Shown here piece by piece: positions 1-7,600 of a stretch of DNA of 11,499 nucleotides. Both the position numbers and the translations under genes were made by a program. Numbering within the stretch: the stretch's first letter is position 1; each line of letters opens with the position of its first letter. This stretch comes from Euryarchaeota archaeon UBA124 (GTDB lineage: Archaea > Thermoplasmatota > Poseidoniia > Poseidoniales > Poseidoniaceae): NCBI GenBank assembly GCA_002502215.1, contig DAPT01000113.1, forward strand, positions 1 through 11,499. Direction: 5' to 3'. The notes beneath the pieces are model-generated. The model was not told where the DNA came from, did no database searches, and worked only from the letters and a program-made list of their open reading frames with translations.

Positions 1-21
1 GTTCAAATCCCGGTACGAGCA
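1..21 (+). tRNA. tRNA 3' end (partial, identity unknown)
   Basis: The window opens inside a tRNA. GTTCAAATC reads as the T-loop with its flanking G-C pair, followed by the 3' T-stem strand CCCGG, a seven-base acceptor strand TACGAGC and discriminator A at position 21. The next bases are CTCC, so CCA is not encoded, which is common in archaea. The anticodon lies outside the window, so the amino acid cannot be assigned. The predicted 5' acceptor strand, just left of the window, is GCTCGTA. Confidence 0.65.
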
Positions 22-90
22 CTCCAAGGGCGATCTGCCGATGAATCCATCATCGCATGCAAATGCAAACAGTTTACCAACACGAGCACT
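15..90 (+). repeat. short direct repeat of the tRNA 3' end
   Basis: ACGAGCACT occurs at 15-23, spanning the tRNA acceptor strand and discriminator, and again at 82-90, each time followed by CC after zero or one extra T. A duplicated tRNA end can mark an integration scar, but nine bases is short and no integrase is visible. It may be chance. Confidence 0.3.
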
Positions 91-92
91 TC

Positions 93-110
93 CATCCTCT
101 CTGGAGGATG
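93..110. terminator. hairpin between tRNA and nucleotidase gene
   Basis: CATCCTC (93-99) and GAGGATG (104-110) form a perfect seven-pair stem with a four-base loop. It lies 10 bases past the stop codon of the minus-strand nucleotidase gene and about 70 bases past the plus-strand tRNA, a plausible place for a convergent terminator. No T-run follows on either strand, and archaeal termination depends mainly on T-runs, so the role is uncertain. Confidence 0.4.
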
Positions 111-120
111 ATGAAATGCA

Positions 121-1932
121 TCATTCTGTTAATGCTGTTATTCTTCCATCGAGCGTACTGTACTCTGAGAGGTCTGGAGACTGCTCAATGTAACGGGAGA
201 GGGCTTGTTGGTACAATGCGCCAATATCGACATACTGTGCCTCTTTGTCGGGCCAGTCGTAAAACCACTGATCGCCTCCACCAGCAATGTAATCGAGTGT
301 GACCAAATCGACGGTTGCACCAGCAACAGCTTGTCCATTTTCGACGATCTTGGTTCCGTCATCGAGTGTTACGGAAACAATGCGTTCACCTGATGTGACC
401 ACATTGCCATCATCGTCGAGTACGAGTGGTTGCTTTGTCGCATCGTACACTACCGTCATTCCAGCAACTTGCGCAAATCGACCGGTACCATCTCCATCTC
501 TCTTGACACCATCCTCTGTGGTATCGTTGAGGACTGTCTTGCTGTATGCGTTTTCAAGAAGATTCAGCAATCTCTCAGAGGACATGTCCTCGATGATGAC
601 AAGTCGGTTTCCGAAAGGAGCAACATCGAATGTGTCTTGAACGGTGAATCTGTAATCTGTGGTTCCATCAGCGTTAACGGATGCTCTAAGACCTCCTCCG
701 TTCGCCATGGCGACCTGACCGGGTTGTGTACCATAGGTGGATGCAACCTCTGCTGAGTACCAAAGCATGGAATCCGTGACAATGTTTCCTATGTTCGTTT
801 CACGTGCTCGAACATCGTCTTTCGCTCCACGGAACTCGAAACTAAACGGGTCGCTGATCTTGATTGTTGCGAGACTATCGGTGTGTGATTTGACAGGTTC
901 TTCTATCGAACTGAGTGCATCTGCGTCTTGCTCACCAGTGTATGAAACCTTGACAGGGTTTCCGGTCAGCGTTACTGTTCCGCCATCGACGGAAACACTC
1001 GCCTTTCCGTAGTACTGGTACTGGCCAATCGCAGTAATGATCGGAATTTGATTTCCATCCGAATCACTAACCATGACTGGATAGGCGTCAACGATGGTGT
1101 GGCCTTCATGCACGTCCGCTCCTTGGTTGGCGAGTAGTTCATCTCCACCACCAGCTACAATGATATCGACGTCCTTGAGCAACGGTGCAAGGGCTTTGTC
1201 TTCCGAGTATCCTTGTAGGTGGGAGATGAGGATGATGAGGTCTGCGCCGTCACTCTTGAGCATGGCCGCTTCAGCATTGACCGCAGTTGATACGTTGTTC
1301 ACGTCAACCAAACCTGGGCTGGAGATGAACGGGAGGTTCTCGGTGACTGCTCCGATGACTCCAACTTTGACGTGTCCGTTATCGACAGGTACCACTATTT
1401 TTGCTGAGGAGGCAATTCTTCCCGAGTCCAAGAGTGATTTCAACGAAGGATCGTTGGAAACGTCGATGTTGGCTGAAAGGAACGGAGTTGAACCCTCTTG
1501 GATGATGAAATCAGCGAGAATTGAGGGGCCGAAATCAAAATCGTGATTTCCGATGCAAATGGCATCGTATTCGATAGCAGAAAGCGCCTTTGCGTCGTAG
1601 TACGTTAGGGGGTTGCTCCTTGTTGAAGCATCCCACTTCGATCCGGCAAGGAAATTATCGCCTGATGAGAGTGTTAGTGTACCATGACCAGCGTCCAGAG
1701 AGGCTTGTCGGTCTGCAGAAAGTGCATGCACAAACGCAGCAATTCCGGGACGGTCCTCTTCTCGAATAAGATCGGATTCTCCGTCATTGTTGTGGAAAAT
1801 ATCAATGGTGTAGGTATCTGGTGCGATTGCTCCTTCCCACGTATTTTCTGATTCTTCATCTCCTATGCACCCTGCAATCGTGGTGCTTAGAAGCATAATG
1901 GCTGCCAATGTTAAAGCGTTTAGTTTGCTCAT
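121..1932 (-). CDS. 5'-nucleotidase / bifunctional metallophosphatase lipoprotein (UshA-like)
   Basis: A 603-residue surface lipoprotein predicted to remove phosphate from nucleotides or related phosphate esters outside the cell. Residues 1-22 are a signal peptide ending in a lipobox (IAGC, Cys22). The metallophosphatase domain covers about 41-300: NNDGES (48-53), SSGDNF with Asp92, GNHDFDFG (128-135), SANI (153-156), SH with His238, and GGGDE (261-265). The 5'-nucleotidase C-terminal domain covers about 360-600, with NIVTDSM, NGGGLRA (411-417), FDVAPFGN, GRFAQVAG and the IAGGGD stretch near 549-554. Two metal-ligand motifs differ from E. coli UshA: the usual DxH is DGE (50-52), and the usual GHxH or GHxQ is GGGD. 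I recall this pair from a separate branch of the family, so it need not mean loss of activity. The ATG at 1932 has no ribosome site upstream. The gene stands alone on its strand, opposite the plus-strand cassette. Family assignment is firm; the substrate is not known. Confidence 0.93.
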   Translation of the reverse strand: MSKLNALTLAAIMLLSTTIAGCIGDEESENTWEGAIAPDTYTIDIFHNNDGESDLIREEDRPGIAAFVHALSADRQASLDAGHGTLTLSSGDNFLAGSKWDASTRSNPLTYYDAKALSAIEYDAICIGNHDFDFGPSILADFIIQEGSTPFLSANIDVSNDPSLKSLLDSGRIASSAKIVVPVDNGHVKVGVIGAVTENLPFISSPGLVDVNNVSTAVNAEAAMLKSDGADLIILISHLQGYSEDKALAPLLKDVDIIVAGGGDELLANQGADVHEGHTIVDAYPVMVSDSDGNQIPIITAIGQYQYYGKASVSVDGGTVTLTGNPVKVSYTGEQDADALSSIEEPVKSHTDSLATIKISDPFSFEFRGAKDDVRARETNIGNIVTDSMLWYSAEVASTYGTQPGQVAMANGGGLRASVNADGTTDYRFTVQDTFDVAPFGNRLVIIEDMSSERLLNLLENAYSKTVLNDTTEDGVKRDGDGTGRFAQVAGMTVVYDATKQPLVLDDDGNVVTSGERIVSVTLDDGTKIVENGQAVAGATVDLVTLDYIAGGGDQWFYDWPDKEAQYVDIGALYQQALSRYIEQSPDLSEYSTLDGRITALTE

Positions 1933-2002
1933 TGTTTTGTTTTTACCAGTACCATGGTTTTCTCTAACCAGTAGATTCTATTGTGTACGCAAGATGAATT
2001 CA

Positions 2003-2020
2003 TAATCTATAGTAGAGAAC
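2003..2020 (-). promoter_or_regulatory. putative promoter of the nucleotidase gene
   Basis: Read on the minus strand, GTTCTC TAC TATAGATTA gives a TATA-like box about 75 bases upstream of the ATG at 1932. The leader would be about 50 bases, long for a gene with no visible ribosome site. TTCTC sits where the BRE element would be, as it also does in the opposing promoter. Confidence 0.35.
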
Positions 2021-2081
2021 GGGTGGTTGGAGTGCAAGCCTCTTATTTTGAATAAAAAAACGACATGGTTGTTCGGTAAAT

Positions 2082-2104
2082 GAGAACTTTCTCTATAGTT
2101 TCAT
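2082..2104 (+). promoter_or_regulatory. putative promoter of the hemerythrin gene with GAGAA/TTCTC inverted repeat
   Basis: GAGAA (2082-2086) and TTCTC (2089-2093) are inverted around a two-base centre. TATAGTTT follows directly, with TATAG at 2094-2098. A start of transcription about 25 bases downstream would leave a leader of about 20 bases before the ATG at 2144. The repeat abuts the TATA-like box, a position where a bound regulator could affect initiation. The same half-sites occur near the right edge of the window at 11457-11470. Confidence 0.4.
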
Positions 2105-2143
2105 ATCAGTCTACTTTATGTTCCAATTTGCGCATTGGAGTTT

Positions 2144-2785
2144 ATGCCCGGGCCTCTACGTTCCCTTGTCTTTGTACACACAGCTTTACGAAACGAACTC
2201 AACGATCTCACCAATCTCGCTCATGCAGCGGCCAAGGGCGAGGACGACATTGAGACACTTAAGGAGCGATTTGACTGGGCAACCTATGCACTACACTATC
2301 ATGCAGCCGGCGAAGATGCAGCACTGTTCCCTGCCGTTGAAGCAAAACACCCTGGTGTGGCGATGACCTTTGACGACGATCACCAAACAGATGATGCGCT
2401 AGTAGCGGAAATGAAACAACTTCTCGAAGCAGACAACGCTCAAGACAACCTCGGTCGTATCGCACGACTTGCTGACCAATTGGCTGACCGTGCATCTCTC
2501 CACATGGACAAAGAGGAACGTCTCTTGGTACCGTTCGTCGAAGAACACTTTTCCATGGAAGAGCAAGGAGCCATTCTTGGAGGAATGATGCAAGCATTTC
2601 CGCCTGAATTCATGCTCAAGGGCGTACCTTGGATTTTCTCACATTTGGACGAGACTCTCCGTATCTCCTACGCAACGGTTTTGAAAGGAGCAATGCCTGC
2701 TGAACCGTTTGCTATGCATATGAGCAACGTTGAGAAACAACTCGGTCCCAATGAATGGGCACCCATCGCAGCAGCAATTGCCTGA
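2144..2785 (+). CDS. hemerythrin-like HHE domain protein
   Basis: A 213-residue cytoplasmic protein with a hemerythrin/HHE four-helix bundle that should hold a di-iron centre. Candidate ligands are His12 (VHTALRNEL), His51 and His53 with Glu57 (LHYHAAGED), His80 (DDDHQTDD), and His120 with Glu124/Glu125 (HMDKEERLL), in the order expected for the family. The bundle occupies roughly residues 8-138. The remaining 75 residues form a C-terminal extension (GGMMQAFPPEFM, VPWIFSHLD) that I cannot place beyond recalling it from long HHE proteins. Such proteins bind or sense oxygen, nitric oxide or iron; which applies here is not visible. I chose the ATG at 2144 over an in-frame TTG at 2135, because ATG is preferred and GGAG at 2137-2140 lies too close to serve either start well. 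The pirin gene follows after 52 bases on the same strand. Confidence 0.9.
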   Translation: MPGPLRSLVFVHTALRNELNDLTNLAHAAAKGEDDIETLKERFDWATYALHYHAAGEDAALFPAVEAKHPGVAMTFDDDHQTDDALVAEMKQLLEADNAQDNLGRIARLADQLADRASLHMDKEERLLVPFVEEHFSMEEQGAILGGMMQAFPPEFMLKGVPWIFSHLDETLRISYATVLKGAMPAEPFAMHMSNVEKQLGPNEWAPIAAAIA

Positions 2786-2808
2786 AGATGCTTTACTTGA
2801 TACAACGA

Positions 2809-2817
2809 ATAATAAAC
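2809..2817 (+). promoter_or_regulatory. possible TATA box of a leaderless pirin transcript
   Basis: ATAATAAAC is centred about 26 bases before the pirin ATG at 2838, the usual distance between a TATA box and the transcription start in archaea. No ribosome site precedes that ATG, so leaderless transcription from inside the 52-base gap is possible. The match to a TATA consensus is weak. Confidence 0.25.
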
Positions 2818-2837
2818 AGCATCACGTATTGTTCAAC

Positions 2838-3845
2838 ATGAGCAACCCGGTCATTTCAAATCGGCAGATGGGATTTGTGCGAACTACACTTGACCCGTTC
2901 TTGTTTTGTGTTCACCACCTTGATTTGTACCCTGAAGGAAACGAACTGCAAGGTCCAAAGGATTCTCTGATTGGCCGTCACATTGGTTCTGATTTTGACG
3001 AAGCCAACGACTGGAAAATGTACCACGGGAAAACCGTACCAGGATTCCCTGCCCATCCACATCGAGGATTTGAAACAATTACAGTTGTCCTCGAAGGTCT
3101 TGTCGACCACTTTGACTCTGGTGGCTCAACGGGTCGCTATGGCTTTGGCGATGTACAATGGATGACGGCAGGATCAGGCTTACAACACTCGGAAATGTTC
3201 CCTCTCGTCAACCAAGACAAACCAAACCGATTGGACCTGTTTCAAATTTGGATTAATCTTCCTGCAAAGGACAAGATGACCGATCCTGGTTATGAGATGA
3301 TTTGGGCGCATGAAGTTCCGCACATCCAGTTCGAGAGTGGCGACGTTCGTATCATCTCTGGAAGCTGGAACGAACACGTTGCACCCGCTGCCCCGAGTGC
3401 ATCCTGGGCCAACAACCCCGACAACGAAGTCGCACTGTACATCTTAACCGTCAAAGCGGGAGGATCTGTGGAACTTCCAATCGCTTCAGCAGAAGCCAAT
3501 CGAATGATGTACCACATCAGTGGTGGTGTGGCAACCGTTGAGTCGCATCAACTCAAACCAACCTACGGAATTGAACTCCATGCCAACCTACCTACCGTTA
3601 TTGAGGCCAACGATAAGGATGTTCGAGTTCTGATTCTCCAAGGTAAGCCAATTGCTGAACCTGTTTCAAAACACGGTCCGTTTGTCATGAACACCGTTGA
3701 AGAGATCTACCAAGCATTCAGTGATTATCGGCGAACAGAATTCGGTGGTTGGCCTTGGGGTCCTTCCGATATCGTTCATCCCAGAGAGCAAGGTCGCTTC
3801 GCGAAGATGAGCGATGGACGCGAAATTGTACCTCCCCAATCATGA
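2838..3845 (+). CDS. pirin family protein (cupin)
   Basis: A 335-residue pirin, a bicupin with one metal site in the N-terminal cupin. The diagnostic stretch is GFPAHPHRGFETITVVLEG (69-87), then GDVQWMTAGSGLQHSEM (104-120). By comparison with human pirin the metal ligands are His73, His75, His117 and Glu119, all present. The C-terminal cupin ends with the family signature GPFVMNTVEEI (280-290) and a final FGGWPWG. LDPFLF (18-23) marks the usual pirin beginning, so the ATG at 2838 is preferred to the in-frame ATG at 2730, which would overlap the hemerythrin gene by more than 50 bases. Pirins include quercetin 2,3-dioxygenases, redox-responsive regulators and proteins of unknown role; nothing here chooses between them. 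The stop codon overlaps the start of the amidotransferase gene, which implies co-translation. Confidence 0.94.
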   Translation: MSNPVISNRQMGFVRTTLDPFLFCVHHLDLYPEGNELQGPKDSLIGRHIGSDFDEANDWKMYHGKTVPGFPAHPHRGFETITVVLEGLVDHFDSGGSTGRYGFGDVQWMTAGSGLQHSEMFPLVNQDKPNRLDLFQIWINLPAKDKMTDPGYEMIWAHEVPHIQFESGDVRIISGSWNEHVAPAAPSASWANNPDNEVALYILTVKAGGSVELPIASAEANRMMYHISGGVATVESHQLKPTYGIELHANLPTVIEANDKDVRVLILQGKPIAEPVSKHGPFVMNTVEEIYQAFSDYRRTEFGGWPWGPSDIVHPREQGRFAKMSDGREIVPPQS

Positions 3846-4531
3846 TTGGATTGGAGAAAAATGTTCAATGGCTGTCAATCAATCATTGGCATGTGCGCCT
3901 TCTTGTAGTGGACCTCCTTGCTGAGCGTGAAGCGTTTGGTCGGGTTGGTGTTGGCGAAATTGTTCATCATTTTTCCCCAAACAACGTCTTTCTTTGGTCT
4001 CCACATACCCAAGACCGACTTGACTACGGCTTTGGAACGGTGGTCGAACATCCAGTCGATGCTGATGCAATCGTCATCACAGGATCTCGACGAAACGTCA
4101 CGATGTGGGAAGATTGGATGGACGATGTGGTTGAACTCATCCGTAAAACAACCGTTCCTTTGTATGGTATTTGTTTTGGTCATCAAATCATTGCCCATGC
4201 ATTCGGTGGACGAGTCGAACGTGCGGATGAAGACTCGCATTTCGTTGCAGAGGTCTTCGAGCAATCAGGTGATTCAGTGATTGCATCCTTTGCGCATCAG
4301 GAACACGTTGTTGATTCTGGTGAATTGGTTGTCATTGCCTCTTCAGAGCATTGTAAAATCGCTGCTTGCAAGCACCCAACGCTTCCAATCCATACAGTGC
4401 AATACCACCCTGAGGCAGTTACCGAGGTTCTTGATGCAGCGCTGGCTTGCGGAGACATGAATCATGAAGAACGACGTGCGTACGATGACAAACGCCTTAC
4501 AACAGATGTTTCAGTTGCTTTCAAATTATGA
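3842..4531 (+). CDS. class I glutamine amidotransferase (GuaA glutaminase-like)
   Basis: A 229-residue stand-alone class I glutamine amidotransferase. It has the strand-turn ITGSRRNV (79-86, equivalent to the ISGSP region of GMP-synthase-like proteins), the nucleophile elbow YGICFGHQ with Cys111, a central AHQEH (151-155), and the QYHPE motif with His189 and Glu191. The Cys-His-Glu triad is therefore complete, and the protein should release ammonia from glutamine or act as a related hydrolase. No synthetase domain is fused. Its length suits the free-standing GMP-synthase-like group, whose members include gamma-glutamyl hydrolases as well as amidotransferases. The start is taken as the ATG at 3842, which overlaps the pirin stop as ATGA. 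An upstream in-frame start at 3749 would lie well inside the pirin gene. The natural acceptor is unknown. Confidence 0.9.
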   Translation: MIGLEKNVQWLSINHWHVRLLVVDLLAEREAFGRVGVGEIVHHFSPNNVFLWSPHTQDRLDYGFGTVVEHPVDADAIVITGSRRNVTMWEDWMDDVVELIRKTTVPLYGICFGHQIIAHAFGGRVERADEDSHFVAEVFEQSGDSVIASFAHQEHVVDSGELVVIASSEHCKIAACKHPTLPIHTVQYHPEAVTEVLDAALACGDMNHEERRAYDDKRLTTDVSVAFKL

Positions 4532-4555
4532 CCAATGCGGATACCATGTCGTCCA

Positions 4556-4590
4556 AACCTAGGTTAGTTCAAACTCTTGTGAGTCTGAAC
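4556..4590. terminator. convergent intergenic palindrome and hairpin
   Basis: The 159-base gap between the convergent amidotransferase and giant lipoprotein genes holds a perfect palindrome AACCTAGGTT (4556-4565). Next to it is a hairpin: GTTCA-A-ACTC (4567-4576), loop TTGT, then GAGT-C-TGAAC (4581-4590), nine pairs with one A-C mismatch. The position suits a two-way terminator, 35 bases past one stop and about 100 past the other. There is no clear T-run on either side. I see nothing else in the gap. Confidence 0.45.
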
Positions 4591-4690
4591 CCATGCCGTT
4601 TGGAAACCACTCGGTATGTAAATCGATTCGACAGAGAGATACTCACGCCACGAGGTAGTATTGATTGACAACGAATGCCTTAGACTCGAT

Positions 4691-7600
4691 CTACAAGAGG
4701 GCTAACTCCCAAATGCCGACAGTTCCAGAATCCTCGTTTGCTACAACAAGCAACGGAGATGACGTTGGTGATATCTCAGCCGGGATGAATTCCATGTCTT
4801 CTGGATTTGTTGCACCGTCAACTTGAATCCATTGTTGGAAAGTAGGTTGATGGGGATTTGAGATGTCATAGATCATGACGCCAAAACTGCGTTCCATGGA
4901 AACGAAAAGATAGGTCCTGTCATCAATAACACCGACCCTTACACCTTCTGGTTCGATTCCTTTGTTGTCGTCTCGAGAATTCATTTCATCAATTCGATGC
5001 TGTCCATTTTTCGTTGAATAGTACGAAAGGTCGTGGCCACTGTCCCAAACCATTTCCATATCTGTGGTCCAGATGGAAAAAGAACGGGCACCAACAGCAC
5101 AGATGTAGTCAAGGTCACCATCGTCATCAGTATCACCGCAATTGTTCGGAACATTGAGGCGACCGAGCTGGCTCATTTGTTGCATAGAACTTGCGTCTGG
5201 GAATCGCATCGGGTCAAGGGTTGTCGATGCAATTCGAATTTCCTCATTATGTCCAATGACATTCATTCCGGATGAACTGTTGAAGTATCGATAATCGCGC
5301 AGATCGCCTTCGTTACCAGTAATGAGGTACATTTCACCATCAACAGTGTAAGAAGTAATTCCATCCGGCATGTAAAGGGCCATAACTGGCCAGGGGAATG
5401 GATTGTATCCGTCTTCATCACTACCGTCGAGAGGATGGAGCCTAATCTCGATAAAGCCGAAGGGTATGCTTGTCGCACTGGCACCTGCATCGGTGAGTAT
5501 CCCTAATCGCAATTCGCCGGTCATATCGAATTCAAACGGAGGTTGTTCTTCGATGAAATCGAAAAGCTCGATTTCTGTTGTCGTTTGCGATACACATATC
5601 GAACCACCAAGCGTTGCAATCAAGAAGTCACTTAATTCATCATCTGCAAATGCAACCTCCATTGTTTGGCTCATGCAATCAAATTGTACATCGATACCCT
5701 CGGTATTCTCGAGTGTTGACGGTGTCGCATAAGATGCGATGAAATTCCCTTCCAAATCATGAACTTGAACAGTATCATGACTATCGTGCAATGAAAAGAT
5801 GTGATTATTCGCAACATCCAGTCCAGCAACGTCGTCAAGAGTGAGTTCGATTGATGCTACGGCTTGTACACTCAACTCGCCACTCATGCCAGCCGGTATG
5901 GAATAAACGCTGATTGCAGTGGCATCTTGACTGCCGGCGATCAGGTAACCTTCGGTCGATGCTGGCCACAAAGGCGGGGCTTGGGAAGATGCGACATAAC
6001 TCACAGATTCCAATCCTTTACCATCATCCAAATCCACGGATAGATTCTCAAGATTCAATGTTCCAATGAGACTAAAATCGGTAGCGTATTCAAGCACATG
6101 GATTTGGGTTGTTGCTTCATTAGCGACATAAATTCTTCCTTCATCATCGCATGTGACTCCTTCAAAATCAGCATTCGCTAGACTGTATACGTCCAAGACT
6201 TGACCATCATTGGCATCGACGAGGAACACTTCGCCTCCGTCGTTGGCAAAAGCGAACGCATCATGGAATGAGCAATAATCGAGCCCACTTCCTTCGAGTT
6301 GATTCATTGTCGACTCGTTAACCGTATCCCCTTGAGAGAATGCGTTGTAGTCTGCAGCGTCCAAAGAGAGCAGTGGGTTCAAAGACAAATCAGAGGAAAT
6401 GCCAGAAATGAATGCTCCCTGGATTGAACCCGCAACAATGGTTAGCGCTTCTGGCTTTGCACCGTATCGATCACCCAATTCAACAAAGGGAGATTTTAGC
6501 ACGGGTTTGATTCCTTGACTGGCAGCCGATGGGCCACCTTCGCCTCCAACGTATTCCACGTTCTCCTCGAGTGGAGTCAGTTCAGTGACTCCGAAGACAG
6601 AAGAGGCCGTTATCAAGCGGCCATAGGAGGTGTCTTGGCTTAATGCAGGGAAGATAATGTTTTCAACAACGACCTGATTGTTGTCTTCCAAGGTTACACT
6701 CTCGCCTCCTGATGACAATTTGATTGGAAGGTGATGGGCTCCATTTTCATCGATGGTTACATCCCAATCTTGCGTTCCATCGTTCGTGTCATCAGCGAAC
6801 AACAAGAGATAGGACATCGGCCCGATACTCGAACCGTCCGGGAAGGTGTATGCTTTGCTAATGTCATCGTATATACGCCAACCAGAGAGATCGATATCTG
6901 CATTGGTTGGGTTGTACAATTCGATGTAATCAGAGTCTGTAGCACCGTCCAAATATGGGTTTGAGGGCCCAAGGGAGACTTTGCTGGCGAGTTCGTTTAT
7001 GAGGATGCGGTCATCGACCAAGGTTTGAGAGAGATCAACATCGGGTGTGTCGACTTCAATTTCAGTGAACTCGTTCATACTCATTTGTTCGAGGATACCC
7101 GAAGCCCGCATACTTTCATCCAAATCCATGAGGTTTGTTCCTTGAGATAAATCAACTCGAAACACCCACTTACTCGCCAAATTACCAATTGACGAATCTC
7201 GTTCAATTACGAGAAGTTCACCTTCACCTATGGCGACCATCGAAGTAACTTTGTCCATTTTCCCTCCACGAGAGTATGCTCCATCGGTCAATTCTACTGG
7301 GTAAAGATACTGACCCTCGAGTGTCATGGTATCAATGTTGATGTCGAGTATTCGTATCCATTGCTCGGTTGAACCGGGTGTGCTCAACGAGGATTGAGTC
7401 ATCGTGTAGAGATGGTTACCGTGGCATGCAACGCTCTCGAAACCTTTGTTGGTTTCGATATCCGATATGGCTGAAGGAAGAATTGCGTAATCACCAGCCG
7501 TTGTGAAGGTAGAGTTTTCAGGAACCAATCGGGTGATCTGACCTCCCTCGCCATCAAAGAATTGTAGGGAAGGAATTGATTCTTCGGCGAGTATGAATGC

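Noticed and set aside
299..640. A plus-strand open frame of 113 codons opposite the nucleotidase C-terminal domain
   Set aside because: The opposite strand encodes conserved family motifs here; the plus frame has no recognisable protein features.
1094..1546. A plus-strand open frame of 150 codons opposite the nucleotidase gene
   Set aside because: It is antisense to a clearly conserved enzyme, is low-complexity and Ser/Thr/Pro-rich, and has no ribosome site. It is a shadow of the codon pattern on the other strand.
2730..2837. A longer pirin starting at 2730
   Set aside because: It would overlap the hemerythrin gene by 56 bases. The added 36 residues have no pirin character, and family similarity begins just after the ATG at 2838.
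3749..3841. A longer amidotransferase starting at 3749
   Set aside because: It would lie inside the pirin C-terminus. The ATGA overlap at 3842 is a typical operon junction and gives a normal family length.
3875..4264. A minus-strand open frame of 129 codons opposite the amidotransferase
   Set aside because: The plus strand holds the catalytic Cys motif and the remaining conserved core; the minus frame resembles no protein family and has no promoter or ribosome site.
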